DNA from: Prevotella sp. oral taxon 475
Lineage (GTDB): Bacteria; Bacteroidota; Bacteroidia; Bacteroidales; Bacteroidaceae
Assembly (NCBI RefSeq): GCF_018127805.1
Contig: NZ_CP072334.1
Span: forward strand, 186,001-250,000
Length of the DNA: 64,000 bases
Direction of reading: 5' to 3'
Part shown: piece by piece, positions 8,354-17,880 of the stretch
Position numbering within the stretch: the stretch's first letter is position 1
Layout of the letters: each line of letters opens with the position of its first letter
Notes under the pieces: model-generated
Databases searched by the model: none
What the model was told of the DNA's origin: nothing
The model's input: the letters and a program-made list of their open reading frames with translations, nothing else
Translations under genes and position numbers: made by a program

Positions 8354-9710
8354 CGGATGGGTGTTGGTTGAGTTGATGTTTGCAGCCCTCACACTTGTCG
8401 AACTCGCCCCGAAAGCGTTTTTCCACGAGATGATGGAGCCTGTCTCGCAGCGGAGCCAGGTTCATTTGGTCGATCACTTCGTTGATAAAGGCAAACTCAA
8501 GCAGCAGCTTGGCTTCCTTTTGGCTGATGCCTCGCTGTCGCATATAGAACAAAGCAGCATCGTTGAGTTGTCCTACGGTAGACCCGTGGGCACATTTCAC
8601 ATCGTCGGCATAGATTTCCAGCATCGGCTGTGTATACATACGGGCCTGCTTGGTGGCACAAATATTCTGGTTGCGCATCTGCGAATCGGTGTGCTGCGCA
8701 TCCTTTCTGACGAGCACAAGCCCAGCGAATGCACCCACAGCCTCATCGTCGAGCACGTATTTATAGAGTTCATGGCTCTGACAGTTGGGCACAGCGTGGT
8801 CGATGACGGTGTGATTGTCCACGTGCTGCTTCTTATCGGCGATGACACAACCCGACAAACGACACTCGGCACCTTCTCCGCGGAACACCTGGAACGTGTT
8901 GTTGCGGGTGATGCCGTTGTGCAATGTGATGACATTATGGTTGACCCTGCTGCCGGCCTCTTGCTCGATGTAGACGTTGCTCAGGCGAACATTCTTTTCG
9001 TGGGTCTCTTCCATGCAGTAGAGATCCAAGCGAGCGTTGTCTCCTACATAGGCTTCAATGACTTGTGTGGTCAGGAAGTGACGGTCGTCTAAGGTGTGAT
9101 CGCAGAAGAGAAACTGCACTTCAGCCTGCGGTTCGACCACGATGAGCACGCGACGGTTCACCATCAGGTCGACATCGGCCCGCAGAAGGTTGATCACCTG
9201 TATGGTCTTGTCCACCTTCACACCTTTGGGCACATAGACGAAGAGCCCATCTTGTGCCAGCATCGTGTTGAAAGCGGTCACGGCATCGCCGTCTGTGGCG
9301 GCGATACGGGCGTAATATCGACCGACGAGCTCGGGCTTTTCACTTGCTGCCTTGTGCAAAGAGCCCACCCAAACGCCCTCGGGGAGTTTGTGTTTGGGCA
9401 GATGTCGCGTGTCGAAAGCATCGTTCACCATGATGTAGTTGGCGGTGCTGAGGTTGGGAACGTCGCAACAGAATACCTCGTTGGCATTCATCGGGATGGG
9501 TAGGCGATTGATGTTCAGTCCGTAATCGGGCTGAAAAAGCTTGTCGATGTCCGTGTATTTGTATCTCTCGCACTTACGGGAAGGGAATCCCAAGTGGCGG
9601 AAATCCTCGAGCGAGCGGTCGCGAACGGCATTCATCACCTCTGTAGAATGACTGAAGATAGCCTCTCTGTTGCGCTCGTAAAGGTCTATATATTGCTTTT
9701 CACTGCTCAT
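8346..9710 (-). CDS. sufD: Fe-S cluster assembly scaffold subunit SufD
   Basis: The 454-residue protein has the C-terminal beta-helix SUF core with ICATKQARMYTQPMLEIYAD, VKCAHGSTVGQLNDAALFYM and RQRGIS; the histidine of CAHGST is the expected cluster-site histidine. The N-terminal region (KCERYKYTDIDKLF) is typical of SufD. It pairs with SufB and the SufC ATPase in the cytoplasm to build Fe-S clusters. It lies 11 bp after sufC and overlaps sufS by 8 bp, so translation is probably coupled. Confidence 0.94.
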   Translation of the reverse strand: MSSEKQYIDLYERNREAIFSHSTEVMNAVRDRSLEDFRHLGFPSRKCERYKYTDIDKLFQPDYGLNINRLPIPMNANEVFCCDVPNLSTANYIMVNDAFDTRHLPKHKLPEGVWVGSLHKAASEKPELVGRYYARIAATDGDAVTAFNTMLAQDGLFVYVPKGVKVDKTIQVINLLRADVDLMVNRRVLIVVEPQAEVQFLFCDHTLDDRHFLTTQVIEAYVGDNARLDLYCMEETHEKNVRLSNVYIEQEAGSRVNHNVITLHNGITRNNTFQVFRGEGAECRLSGCVIADKKQHVDNHTVIDHAVPNCQSHELYKYVLDDEAVGAFAGLVLVRKDAQHTDSQMRNQNICATKQARMYTQPMLEIYADDVKCAHGSTVGQLNDAALFYMRQRGISQKEAKLLLEFAFINEVIDQMNLAPLRDRLHHLVEKRFRGEFDKCEGCKHQLNQHPSDV

Positions 9711-9721
9711 GTCTTCTCTGC

Positions 9722-10477
9722 TTATTTCTCGCCAATCTCTTCTTTAATCCAGTCGTATCCCCGCGCCTCGATCTCTTTTGCCAGTTCGGGCCCGGCTGTT
9801 TTCACAATCCGCCCTTTGTAAAGCACGTGGATGACGTCGGGTTGGAGGATGTCGAGCAGGCGATCGTAGTGCGTAATCACAATCGTACTCTTGTCGGGAC
9901 GTTTGAGTTTGTTCACGCCCTCGGCCACAATGCGCAGGGCGTCTACATCGAGTCCCGAGTCGGTTTCGTCGAGAATGGAGAGCTGCGGTTCGAGCATCGC
10001 CATCTGGAAAATTTCGTTTCGCTTCTTCTCTCCGCCGCTGAATCCCTCGTTGACGGAGCGTTGCGAGAGTTTGGCATCGAGTTCGACGATTTGCCGTTTC
10101 TCCTTCATCAGTTTGATAAAGTCGGCCGCCGACATCGGTTCCAGTCCCTGATACTTGCGTTTTTCGTTGATGGCGGCGCGCATAAAGTTGGTCATCGACA
10201 CGCCGGGAATCTCCACCGGATATTGAAAAGAGAGGAAGATGCCCTCGTTGGCTCTGTCTTCGGGAGCCATCTCAAGCAGGTTTTTGCCATTGAAAACGGC
10301 TGTTCCTGCGGTGACCTCGAAGAGCGGATTGCCTACGAGAACGGCCGAAAGCGTGCTCTTTCCCGAGCCGTTGGGGCCCATGATGGCATGCGTCTCACCA
10401 TCCTTCACGGTGAGGTCGATGCCTTTTAATATTTCTTTTTCGCCGATGTTGGCGTGCAAATTTCTTACTTCTAACAT
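9722..10477 (-). CDS. sufC: Fe-S assembly ATPase SufC
   Basis: The 251-residue ABC-type ATPase has Walker A MGPNGSGKST, Q-loop FLSFQYPVEIPGVS, signature FSGGEKKRNEIFQM and Walker B LSILDETDSGLDVDAL, in the SufC-specific form. I start at MLEVRNLHANIGEK; the in-frame upstream 23 codons have no family match. ATP-driven dimerisation of SufC reshapes SufBD during cluster assembly. A 251-bp gap separates it from sufB, and that gap holds repeat cluster B. Confidence 0.96.
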   Translation of the reverse strand: MLEVRNLHANIGEKEILKGIDLTVKDGETHAIMGPNGSGKSTLSAVLVGNPLFEVTAGTAVFNGKNLLEMAPEDRANEGIFLSFQYPVEIPGVSMTNFMRAAINEKRKYQGLEPMSAADFIKLMKEKRQIVELDAKLSQRSVNEGFSGGEKKRNEIFQMAMLEPQLSILDETDSGLDVDALRIVAEGVNKLKRPDKSTIVITHYDRLLDILQPDVIHVLYKGRIVKTAGPELAKEIEARGYDWIKEEIGEK

Positions 10478-10555
10478 ATCTATCTGTATTAAAAAATCAA
10501 TATCTCCGTGTCCTCTTCTAACATCCTGACTCCCAGCAGGTTGCAAAGCAGGTTG

Positions 10556-10638
10556 CCAAAGCTTAGCTTTTGATCTTTATTTTCTTAGCTTTTGCCCGTC
10601 GTTTTCTTAGCTTTTGAGGGCTGAAAGCTTAGCTTTTG
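10556..10638 (-). repeat. 22-bp repeat cluster B inside the suf operon
   Basis: On the minus strand the cluster has CAAAAGCTAAGAAAACG-like units, with head-to-head AAAGCTTAGCTTTTG palindromes at both ends (10556-10572 and 10622-10638). It sits between sufB and sufC, which otherwise have the same order and direction as in a normal operon. Confidence 0.88.
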
Positions 10639-10728
10639 TCCAACATAGGCAGAAAGGGTGAGGGGCAGTGGACCTGCCGGTGGGTGGGTTCTGTTTTGAA
10701 AATGGAGGTTGAGGTGGGTTCTTATTCT

Positions 10729-12180
10729 CTATCCCACGGTGCCTTCGAGCGAGACGCTGAGCAGCTTCTGCGCCTCGACGGCAAACTCCATGGGCAGCTT
10801 GTTGAGCACTTCCTTGGCATATCCGTTCACAATCAGGCCCACGGCTTGTTCTGTGGGGATGCCGCGTTGGTTGCAATAGAAGAGCTGTGCCTCGCTGATT
10901 TTGCTCGTTGTGGCCTCGTGTTCGATGATGGCTGTGTCGTTATGGATGTCCATATAGGGGAAAGTGTGCGCTCCACACTTGTCGCCCAGTAGCAAACTGT
11001 CGCAAGAACTGTAGTTGCGAGCGTTGTCGGCGTTGGCTGTTGCACGCACTAAGCCGCGGTAGGAGTTCTGACTGTGCCCCGCACTGATGCCCTTAGAGAT
11101 GATGGTGCTCTTGGTGTTCTTGCCCATGTGTATCATCTTCGTGCCGGTGTCGGCTTGCTGGTAGTTGTTGGTTACGGCCACGGAATAGAACTCTGCTTGC
11201 GAGTAATCGCCGCGAAGAATGCAGGAAGGGTATTTCCAGGTGATGGCACTGCCGGTCTCAACCTGGGTCCACGAGAGCTTGGAATGGACTCCGCGCAGGT
11301 CGCCACGCTTGGTGACGAGGTTGAAAACGCCGCCCTTGCCCGTCTCATCGCCCGGATACCAGTTCTGAACGGTGGAATATTTCACCTCGGCATGGTCCTT
11401 CACGATGATTTCTACGATAGCGGCGTGCAGCTGATTCTCGTCTCTCATGGGCGCGGTGCAACCTTCCAGGTAGCTCACATAGGCTTCGTCTTCAGCTATG
11501 ATGAGGGTTCTTTCAAACTGTCCGGTGTTTCTTGCGTTGATGCGGAAGTAGGAACTCAACTCCATCGGACAACGCACGCCCTTCGGAATGTAGACGAACG
11601 AACCGTCGGAGAAGACAGCACTGTTGAGTGCCGCAAAGAAATTGTCGCGATAAGGCACCACGCTGCCCAGATATTCTCTCACCAAGTCGGGATGCTCTTG
11701 CACGGCTTCGCCTATCGATGAGAAGATAACGCCTTTCTCGGCAAGCTTTTCTTTAAAGGTGGTTTTGACGGAGACGGAGTCCATAATGGCATCTACAGCC
11801 ACGCCACCCAGAACCAAACGCTCTTCAAGAGGGATACCTAACTTGTCGAAAGTTTTCTCTAATTCGGGGTCGAGCTCTTTGTTGGCGGGCTTTTTGGCCA
11901 TCGGGTCGGCATAATAAGAGATGTCTTGATAGTCGATGGCCGGCAGATCGACATGCGCCCAGGAGGGTTGCGTGAGCGTTTTCCAGTAATTGAAAGCCTG
12001 TAAACGGAAGTCTAACAGCCACTGCGGCTCGTTTTTCTTACTCGAAATCAGACGCACCACCTCTTCATTCAAACCCTTTTCTATAATATCGGTATGTACA
12101 TCGGTGGTGAAACCGAACTCATATTTCTGCTCGGCCACACTCCGCACATACGCGTTTTTTTCGTTTTTTACTTCTTCCAT
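10729..12180 (-). CDS. sufB: Fe-S cluster assembly scaffold subunit SufB
   Basis: The 483-residue protein has the SufB core with [20 protein letters not shown] and [20 protein letters not shown], holding the conserved cysteines and the C-terminal core glutamate, and the marker [16 protein letters not shown]. It is the main cluster scaffold of the SufBC2D complex. I start at [15 protein letters not shown]; upstream codons run through an inverted repeat and are unlikely to be translated. It is the first suf gene, 149 bp after infB on the same strand. Confidence 0.95.
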   Translation of the reverse strand: MEEVKNEKNAYVRSVAEQKYEFGFTTDVHTDIIEKGLNEEVVRLISSKKNEPQWLLDFRLQAFNYWKTLTQPSWAHVDLPAIDYQDISYYADPMAKKPANKELDPELEKTFDKLGIPLEERLVLGGVAVDAIMDSVSVKTTFKEKLAEKGVIFSSIGEAVQEHPDLVREYLGSVVPYRDNFFAALNSAVFSDGSFVYIPKGVRCPMELSSYFRINARNTGQFERTLIIAEDEAYVSYLEGCTAPMRDENQLHAAIVEIIVKDHAEVKYSTVQNWYPGDETGKGGVFNLVTKRGDLRGVHSKLSWTQVETGSAITWKYPSCILRGDYSQAEFYSVAVTNNYQQADTGTKMIHMGKNTKSTIISKGISAGHSQNSYRGLVRATANADNARNYSSCDSLLLGDKCGAHTFPYMDIHNDTAIIEHEATTSKISEAQLFYCNQRGIPTEQAVGLIVNGYAKEVLNKLPMEFAVEAQKLLSVSLEGTVG

Positions 12181-12203
12181 ACACGTGTTTGTATTTAGCA
12201 ATG

Positions 12204-12231
12204 ATAGGGACACCCCTCCGGATGTCCCTAT
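12204..12231 (-). promoter_or_regulatory. Perfect inverted repeat in the sufB leader
   Basis: ATAGGGACA (12204-12212) and TGTCCCTAT (12223-12231) are exact complements around a 10-nt loop, 24 bp before the sufB ATG. No T-run follows on the minus strand, so it is not a standard terminator of infB. It may be a regulator-binding site or an RNA hairpin; the role is unknown. Confidence 0.55.
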
Positions 12232-12328
12232 ATCTCTGTACAGCAAACATCATACCCCGCAACAAGGCGGTAACAAATGTTACTGAGAATTGAATGTTCT
12301 GCCACTCGCGAACTCGACAGATGCCGGT

Positions 12329-15247
12329 CTACAGCTTCTGTTCCACCTCGATAACGGTGAAGGTCTCGATGATGTCGCCTATCTGAATGTCGTTGAAGTT
12401 GACTAAGCTGATACCGCATTCGAAACCCGTGGGCACTTCTTTCACGTCGTCTTTGTATCGCTTCAGGGCGTTGATGTCGCCGGTGTGAACCACAATTCCG
12501 TCGCGAACAAGCCGGGCTTTGTCTGTCCGGTGCACCTTTCCTTCGGTGACAATTGCACCTGCCACGGTTCCGATTTTCGAGATTTTGAAGACTTCGCGCA
12601 CTTCAACCTGTCCGGTAACAACCTCTTTCTTCACCTTGTCGAGCATGCCTTCCATAGCCAAATGTACGTCGTCGATGGCATCGTAGATCACCGAATAGGT
12701 GTTGATTTCCACGCCTTCCTGGTCGGCTAACTTACGAGCTGCTGCCGACGGACGAACCTGGAAGCCCACAATCAGGGCATCCGAAGCATCGGCCAGCGTG
12801 ACATCGTTCTCCGAAATCTGACCCACCGCCTTGTGAATGACGTTGACCTTGATCTTCTCGGTAGAGAGTTTGAGGAACGAATCGCTAAGGGCTTCGATAG
12901 AACCGTCGGTATCTCCCTTGACGATAATGTTGAGTTCCTTGAACGAACCCAACGCAATGCGGTGCGAAATGTCGCTGAGCGTGAGTCGTTTCTGGGTTCT
13001 CAGGCCCTGTTCACGCTGCAATTGCAGACGTTTGTTGGCAATATCGCGCGCCTCTTGTTCGGTTTCGAGCACGTGGAAGGTGTCTCCGGCAGTGGGCGCA
13101 CCATTCAATCCCAAGATGATAGCAGGCTCTGCAGGTCGTGCTGCTTCAATGCGTTGGTTACGTTCGTTGAACATCGCTTTGATACGACCCCAACTTGTGC
13201 CGGCAATCACATTGTCGCCGACATGCAAGGTGCCGTTGCTCACCAGTAGTGTAGAGACATATCCGCGCCCTTTGTCAAGCGAACTCTCGATGATACTTCC
13301 CGTTGCCCGGCGGTTGGGATTGGCTTTGAGATCCAACATCTCGGCTTCGAGCAACACTTTCTCCAACAGTTCGTTCACGCCCAGTCCCTTCTTGGCACTG
13401 ATTTCCTGGCATTGGTACTTGCCACCCCACTCTTCTACGAGTAGATTCATTTGCGAAAGGTCTTCCCGTATCTTGTCGGGGTTCGCTCCGGGCTTATCAA
13501 TCTTGTTGATAGCAAACACCATTGGCACGTTGGCCGCTTGGGCATGAGCGATGGCCTCTTTGGTTGTGGGCATCACACTGTCATCTGCTGCAATAATAAT
13601 GATGGCAATATCGGTCACCTGAGCTCCTCGGGCACGCATGGCTGTAAAGGCTTCGTGACCCGGTGTATCGAGAAATGTGATCTTTCGGCCGTCTTCCAAC
13701 TGCACGTTATAGGCTCCGATGTGCTGCGTAATGCCGCCCGCCTCTCCGGCAATGACGTTGGTATTGCGGATATAATCGAGCAAAGAGGTCTTTCCATGGT
13801 CAACATGTCCCATCACAGTAACGATAGGTGAGCGAGGAATGAGGTCGGCTTCGTCGTCTGCTTCTTCTGTAACGGCTTCCGAAACCTCTGCACTCACATA
13901 CTCGGTCTTAAATCCAAACTCCTCGGCAACGAGGTTAATGGTCTCAGCATCTAAGCGTTGGTTGATGGAAACCATGATACCAACACTCATCAACGTGCCA
14001 ATCACTTGGTTAACCGATACGTTCATCATCGTGGCAAGCTCGCTTACGGTAACGAACTCCGTGAGTTTGAGCGTCTTGCTCTCTGCTCTCTCCTCTGCGC
14101 GCTCTTCGTTGAGACGCTCCAAAGCGGCATCTCGTTTCTCCTTACGATACTTGGCGCCTTTCTTATTTTGGTTTTTGCTGGTGAGACGGGCCAGCGTTTC
14201 CTTTACCTGACGTGCCACATCTTCCTCGTTTACTTCGAGAGGCCGCTGGTTTCGGTTGTTTTTTTTGTTTTTCTTCGACGCATTACGGCCGCCATTGGCA
14301 TTGTTTCCTCCGCCGGCATTGTTGTTTTTGTTACGGTTGTTGTTGGCACTTGGCTGATTGGCCGCAGCGTTAATGTCTACCCGTTCCTTATTGATACGCG
14401 CCCGTTTCTTGCGTTCGCCGCCCTGTTGGTTCTTGTCTTCGCGTTCCTTTCGTTTTTCTTCTTTCGTCTTTTTCTTAGGACGTGTATTCTGATTGAGAGC
14501 AGAGAGATCTATCTTGCCCAGCACATTCACCTTCGGAGCTGCCTTTTGCTCGCTCTTCAGGGTGAAGATTTCAGGACCGGAAGTTGTCGGTGCCGATTCT
14601 TTCGTTGGTTCTGCAGTCGCTGTTGGAGGCTCTTCTGTCGCAGGAGTCTCTGTCTTGACAGACTCTTCGGGGATTTTTGACTCTACCGTTTCAAGCTTTT
14701 CTACGACAGTTTCTTCTGTCTTTGCAACCGTTTGCTCCGCTTTTACCGGTTCAGTCTTTACTTCTTCGGCCTGCTTTTTCGTTTCCTGTTCTTGAGAAGG
14801 AGTCGTTTCGGCAACGGGAGACGTTGTTTTTGCCGTTTCAGAAGGGGTAACGCTCACGGCAGCAGGCGTTGTTTCTTCTTTCTTGAGAACTTCCTTTGCA
14901 TCAGACTTCTTCGCCGACGGTTTACCGTTGAGGCTGTCCAAGTCGATTTTTCCCAAAGGTTTGTATTGCTGTTTATTTTCGTTCAGCACGCTCTCGGCCC
15001 TGTGATCGGTCGTTTCTGGGGTACGTTTTTTCTCCTTGGGTTTCTTTTGGAAGAGCTTTTCGGCTTGTGTGCGCACTTCCTTATCCTGCTGAAAGGCTTT
15101 TGCCAAGGCAGCATATTGTTCGTCGCTCAGTTTGAAGCTGGGTTCTGCTTTGACTTCTCCCAGTTCGCTCTTCTTCTCAAGGAACTCCACTGCCGTTTGG
15201 AGTCCGATGTTCAACTCGCGTATGGCTTTATTTAATCTGATGCTCAT
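12329..15247 (-). CDS. infB: Translation initiation factor IF-2
   Basis: This 972-residue GTPase brings fMet-tRNA to the 30S subunit. The N-terminus ([20 protein letters not shown]) is the Bacteroidetes form of the IF2_N domain. A long low-complexity region (about 65-345) rich in E, K, T, P, A and N follows, and then a second IF2_N ([20 protein letters not shown]). The G domain (about 480-650) shows [36 protein letters not shown] and [11 protein letters not shown]. Domains II-IV follow, ending [17 protein letters not shown]. It is third in the rimP-nusA-infB unit, 69 bp after nusA. Confidence 0.97.
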   Translation of the reverse strand: MSIRLNKAIRELNIGLQTAVEFLEKKSELGEVKAEPSFKLSDEQYAALAKAFQQDKEVRTQAEKLFQKKPKEKKRTPETTDHRAESVLNENKQQYKPLGKIDLDSLNGKPSAKKSDAKEVLKKEETTPAAVSVTPSETAKTTSPVAETTPSQEQETKKQAEEVKTEPVKAEQTVAKTEETVVEKLETVESKIPEESVKTETPATEEPPTATAEPTKESAPTTSGPEIFTLKSEQKAAPKVNVLGKIDLSALNQNTRPKKKTKEEKRKEREDKNQQGGERKKRARINKERVDINAAANQPSANNNRNKNNNAGGGNNANGGRNASKKNKKNNRNQRPLEVNEEDVARQVKETLARLTSKNQNKKGAKYRKEKRDAALERLNEERAEERAESKTLKLTEFVTVSELATMMNVSVNQVIGTLMSVGIMVSINQRLDAETINLVAEEFGFKTEYVSAEVSEAVTEEADDEADLIPRSPIVTVMGHVDHGKTSLLDYIRNTNVIAGEAGGITQHIGAYNVQLEDGRKITFLDTPGHEAFTAMRARGAQVTDIAIIIIAADDSVMPTTKEAIAHAQAANVPMVFAINKIDKPGANPDKIREDLSQMNLLVEEWGGKYQCQEISAKKGLGVNELLEKVLLEAEMLDLKANPNRRATGSIIESSLDKGRGYVSTLLVSNGTLHVGDNVIAGTSWGRIKAMFNERNQRIEAARPAEPAIILGLNGAPTAGDTFHVLETEQEARDIANKRLQLQREQGLRTQKRLTLSDISHRIALGSFKELNIIVKGDTDGSIEALSDSFLKLSTEKIKVNVIHKAVGQISENDVTLADASDALIVGFQVRPSAAARKLADQEGVEINTYSVIYDAIDDVHLAMEGMLDKVKKEVVTGQVEVREVFKISKIGTVAGAIVTEGKVHRTDKARLVRDGIVVHTGDINALKRYKDDVKEVPTGFECGISLVNFNDIQIGDIIETFTVIEVEQKL

Positions 15248-15316
15248 TCTGTGTGATTGTTTTTGAATTGATGGGTTGACGGCTTCTTTTTTGCGGGCTG
15301 TAGGGTAAGCTATTTT

Positions 15317-16579
15317 CTATTCGAACTCAGCCTTCAGAACTCTCAGAAGGTTGTCAACGGTTTCTTCTTCCAAGTCGGCCTTCTCTACGAGCATCTCTCG
15401 CGGAGCGTTGATCACAGCCTTTGCCGTATCGAGCCCGATGCTCTTGATGGCGTCGATCACCCATTGGTCGATTTCATCGGAGAACTCATCGAGGTAGATA
15501 TCTTCGTCGGCTTCGTCCTCGCCCACTTCTCTGAACACATCGATGGTATATTCTGTCAGCATGGAAGCCAACTTAATGTTGAGTCCGCCCCGACCGATGG
15601 CCAGTGAAACTTCCTCAGGATGGAGGAATACCTCTGCTTTTTTGGTTTCCTCGTCGATGTTGATGCTGCTCACTTTGGCCGGACTCAGTGCGCGTTGGAT
15701 AAAGAGTTTGATATTGGCCGTATAGTTGATGACATCGATATTTTCGTTGCACAGTTCGCGAACGATGCCGTGTACACGGCTACCCCGAACACCAACGCAG
15801 GCTCCTACGGGGTCGATTCGGTCGTCATAGCTCTCTACAGCAATCTTGGCACGTTCTCCCGGCATGCGTGCTATCTTCTTAATGGAAATCAGACCGTCGT
15901 TGATCTCGGGCACTTCTGCCTCTAAGAGTCTTTCGAGGAACATGGGACTGGTGCGGCTGAGAATGATTTTCGGGTTATTGTTCTCATTATCCACACGCAG
16001 GATGACAGCGCGCACGGTTTCGCCTTTGCGATATTGATCGGCAGGAATCTGTTCTGTCTTGGGCAGAATGAGCTCGTTGTTCTCGTCGTCGATGATCAAC
16101 GCTTCGCGTTTCCACACCTGATACACCTCGCCGGAGATGACTTGGCCCACGCGGTCTTTATACTTATTATATAAGGAGTCGTGTTCCAGCTCCAGTACTT
16201 TAGAGGCCAGCGTCTGACGCAGGGTGAGGATGGCGCGACGACCGAACTTGGCGAAGTCTACCCGTTCGGAAACGTCTTCGTCTACTTCGTAATCGGGTTC
16301 TATCTTCCGGGCATCCGACAGCGAGATTTGTTTGTTTTCGTCTTCCACTTCGCCGTCTGCCACCACCACACGATTGCGATAGATTTCGAAGTCGCCCTTA
16401 TCCGGGTTGACAATCACATCGAAATTTTCGTCACTACCGAAGATTTTGGCCAGCACATTGCGGAAACTCTCCTCCAATACGCTCACCAACGTCGTGCGGT
16501 CGATGTTTTTCGTGTCTTTGAACTCTTTGAACGTGTCGACCATGCTCAAGATATTCTCATCCTTTTTTCTTGCTACCAT
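15317..16579 (-). CDS. nusA: Transcription termination/antitermination factor NusA
   Basis: The protein has 420 residues: an N-terminal RNA-polymerase-binding domain (about 1-130), an S1 domain (about 135-200, VGQVISGEVYQVWKREALII), then two KH domains (about 205-350) including the hallmark DPVGACVGVRGSRVHGIVREL and LAIGRGGLNIKLASML. The short acidic C-terminus (DEADEDIYLDEFSDEI) lacks the extra repeats of E. coli NusA and instead has a helical stretch ending NLLRVLKAEFE. NusA controls pausing, termination and antitermination, and in other bacteria affects expression of its own operon. Confidence 0.97.
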   Translation of the reverse strand: MVARKKDENILSMVDTFKEFKDTKNIDRTTLVSVLEESFRNVLAKIFGSDENFDVIVNPDKGDFEIYRNRVVVADGEVEDENKQISLSDARKIEPDYEVDEDVSERVDFAKFGRRAILTLRQTLASKVLELEHDSLYNKYKDRVGQVISGEVYQVWKREALIIDDENNELILPKTEQIPADQYRKGETVRAVILRVDNENNNPKIILSRTSPMFLERLLEAEVPEINDGLISIKKIARMPGERAKIAVESYDDRIDPVGACVGVRGSRVHGIVRELCNENIDVINYTANIKLFIQRALSPAKVSSINIDEETKKAEVFLHPEEVSLAIGRGGLNIKLASMLTEYTIDVFREVGEDEADEDIYLDEFSDEIDQWVIDAIKSIGLDTAKAVINAPREMLVEKADLEEETVDNLLRVLKAEFE

Positions 16580-16737
16580 AGCGTTTTGTCTTATTGTTTA
16601 GCGAACCGGGAGGCCTGGCGGAGCGAACCGATGAAGGTTCTTCTCCATCTCTTGTCGGCTTTTCGGTTCTTCATTTTTGTGTCTGATTGTTGTTAGCCCG
16701 GCCCTGTAGGTCGAGCCTATGGCCGTTGGGCGAGGGA

Positions 16738-17202
16738 TTAAAACTGAATTAAGTATTTGGCATACTTCACGTCGTTCATCCCGAAAGTGTGCTCTACCTC
16801 CTGTATCACGGGGCGTTTCTTGCCTTCGATCTTCACTTTTTCGGGGATGGCCACGGTGAATTGGTCGCCATCGACGGCCTTCAGCAGTCCCCGATGTTTC
16901 TTTCCTCCTTTGTCGAGAACCTCTATTTCTTTCCCGATGAAGTTGACATACTGTTGCGGAACCTTAAAAGGCTGTCCCAAACCGGCTGAACCTACCTCGA
17001 GTTCATAGTCTTCTTCGTCTCTGTTGAGACGTTCTTCGATATAACGACTCAGCTCTACGCAGTCTTCAATCCATACGCCATCGGCATGGTCTATCTCGAC
17101 GACGATGCGTGCATCTGCGCCCACTTCGACGTCTACAAGGAAGTATTCCTTGTTGGCGAGCCATTCTTCTACGATTCCTTTAACGACGTTTTTATCTATC
17201 AT
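16738..17202 (-). CDS. rimP: Ribosome maturation factor RimP
   Basis: The 154-residue protein has the two-domain RimP layout: an N-terminal part with YFLVDVEVGADARIVVEIDH, CVELSRYIEERL and YELEVGSAGLGQPF, and a C-terminal SH3-like domain (GKEIEVLDKGGKKHRGLLKAV). RimP helps 30S subunit assembly. It is the first gene of the rimP-nusA-infB unit, an arrangement conserved in many bacteria, preceded by a clear promoter and a strong leader hairpin. Confidence 0.95.
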   Translation of the reverse strand: MIDKNVVKGIVEEWLANKEYFLVDVEVGADARIVVEIDHADGVWIEDCVELSRYIEERLNRDEEDYELEVGSAGLGQPFKVPQQYVNFIGKEIEVLDKGGKKHRGLLKAVDGDQFTVAIPEKVKIEGKKRPVIQEVEHTFGMNDVKYAKYLIQF

Positions 17203-17222
17203 ATATAATGAATTATAATGAA

Positions 17223-17252
17223 AATGAGGAACTCTCGCCGGAGTTCCTCATT
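17223..17252 (-). promoter_or_regulatory. Leader hairpin (possible attenuator) of rimP-nusA-infB
   Basis: AATGAGGAACTC (17223-17234) and GAGTTCCTCATT (17241-17252) are perfect 12-bp arms around a 6-nt loop. In the minus-strand RNA the hairpin is followed by TTTTCATTATAATT and then, after 20 nt in all, by the rimP ATG. It lies downstream of the predicted promoter, so it is transcribed, and it has the form of a terminator inside the leader. Confidence 0.7.
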
Positions 17253-17265
17253 CCACTGAACGCTG

Positions 17266-17296
17266 CAAAGGTACGAACATTTCTGTATATTCACAA
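17266..17296 (-). promoter_or_regulatory. Promoter of rimP-nusA-infB
   Basis: The minus strand has TTG (17294-17296), exactly 20 bp, then TACCTTTG (17266-17273): a full match to the Bacteroidetes housekeeping consensus. Transcription should start near 17258, giving a leader of about 56 nt. Confidence 0.8.
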
Positions 17297-17504
17297 AATA
17301 TTTGGACTTTTTTCTTCTTTTCTCATTTCTCGAAAACTCAGTTTCTGTTGGGCGAAGGAGGGGGAGTAGGAGGTCGTAAGGAGGGGAGTAGGAAGGAGAG
17401 AAGAAGTAGGGAGTACGCCAGCTCAGGATGATCAACAACCGTCTATGTGGATGCGTTCTACTTGTATAAGGAGAAATAATAGGTGGATTCGTGCTCACTA
17501 ACAA

Positions 17505-17810
17505 CCTCATGGGGGCTGTTTGCGCAAAAGAATTTGAGAAGAATCTTAGGTATCGGTAAGTGTTTGATTTTCATGAAGTTATAAAGCGGATTTCAAAAGC
17601 TAAGAAAACGAGATGCAAAAGCTAAGAAAACGCATGACGAAAGCTAAGAGAATGCACGTCAAAAGCTAAGAGAATAAGGAGTAAGGAGAGAAGTAGTAAG
17701 TAGTAAGGAGGAAAGTAATAAGGAGTAATTAGAGAAGGAGTCAGGAGTAAAGAGAGAGGTGATCGGTAGTAAGGGAAGAACGAGGAAGGTGTAAAGAGGG
17801 GAGGAGGAAG
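17505..17810 (+). repeat. 306-bp inverted-repeat copy (left), with repeat cluster C
   Basis: This stretch matches the reverse complement of 27630-27935 with few differences by eye. It contains, in order, a unique-looking 85-bp head (CCTCATG to GGATTT), four 22-bp units starting at 17594, 17616, 17638 and 17660 with spacers AGATG, CATGA and CACGT, and a purine-rich tract of GGAGTAAG words to about 17810. Even the spacers agree between the copies. No gene is seen here; with its flanks it fills the 600 bp between the rimP promoter and the RluA gene. Confidence 0.88.
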
Positions 17811-17880
17811 TGGAAAAGAGAGAAGGAGTAAGGGAAAAACTTCTTAACTTTGTGGTCGCAACGGTCTGTATTCATTTTCT

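Noticed and set aside
8346..8392. Longer sufS start at 8392
   Set aside because: The extra 13 codons lie within the end of sufD and do not fit the family start; MYNLSFIRADFPIL does.
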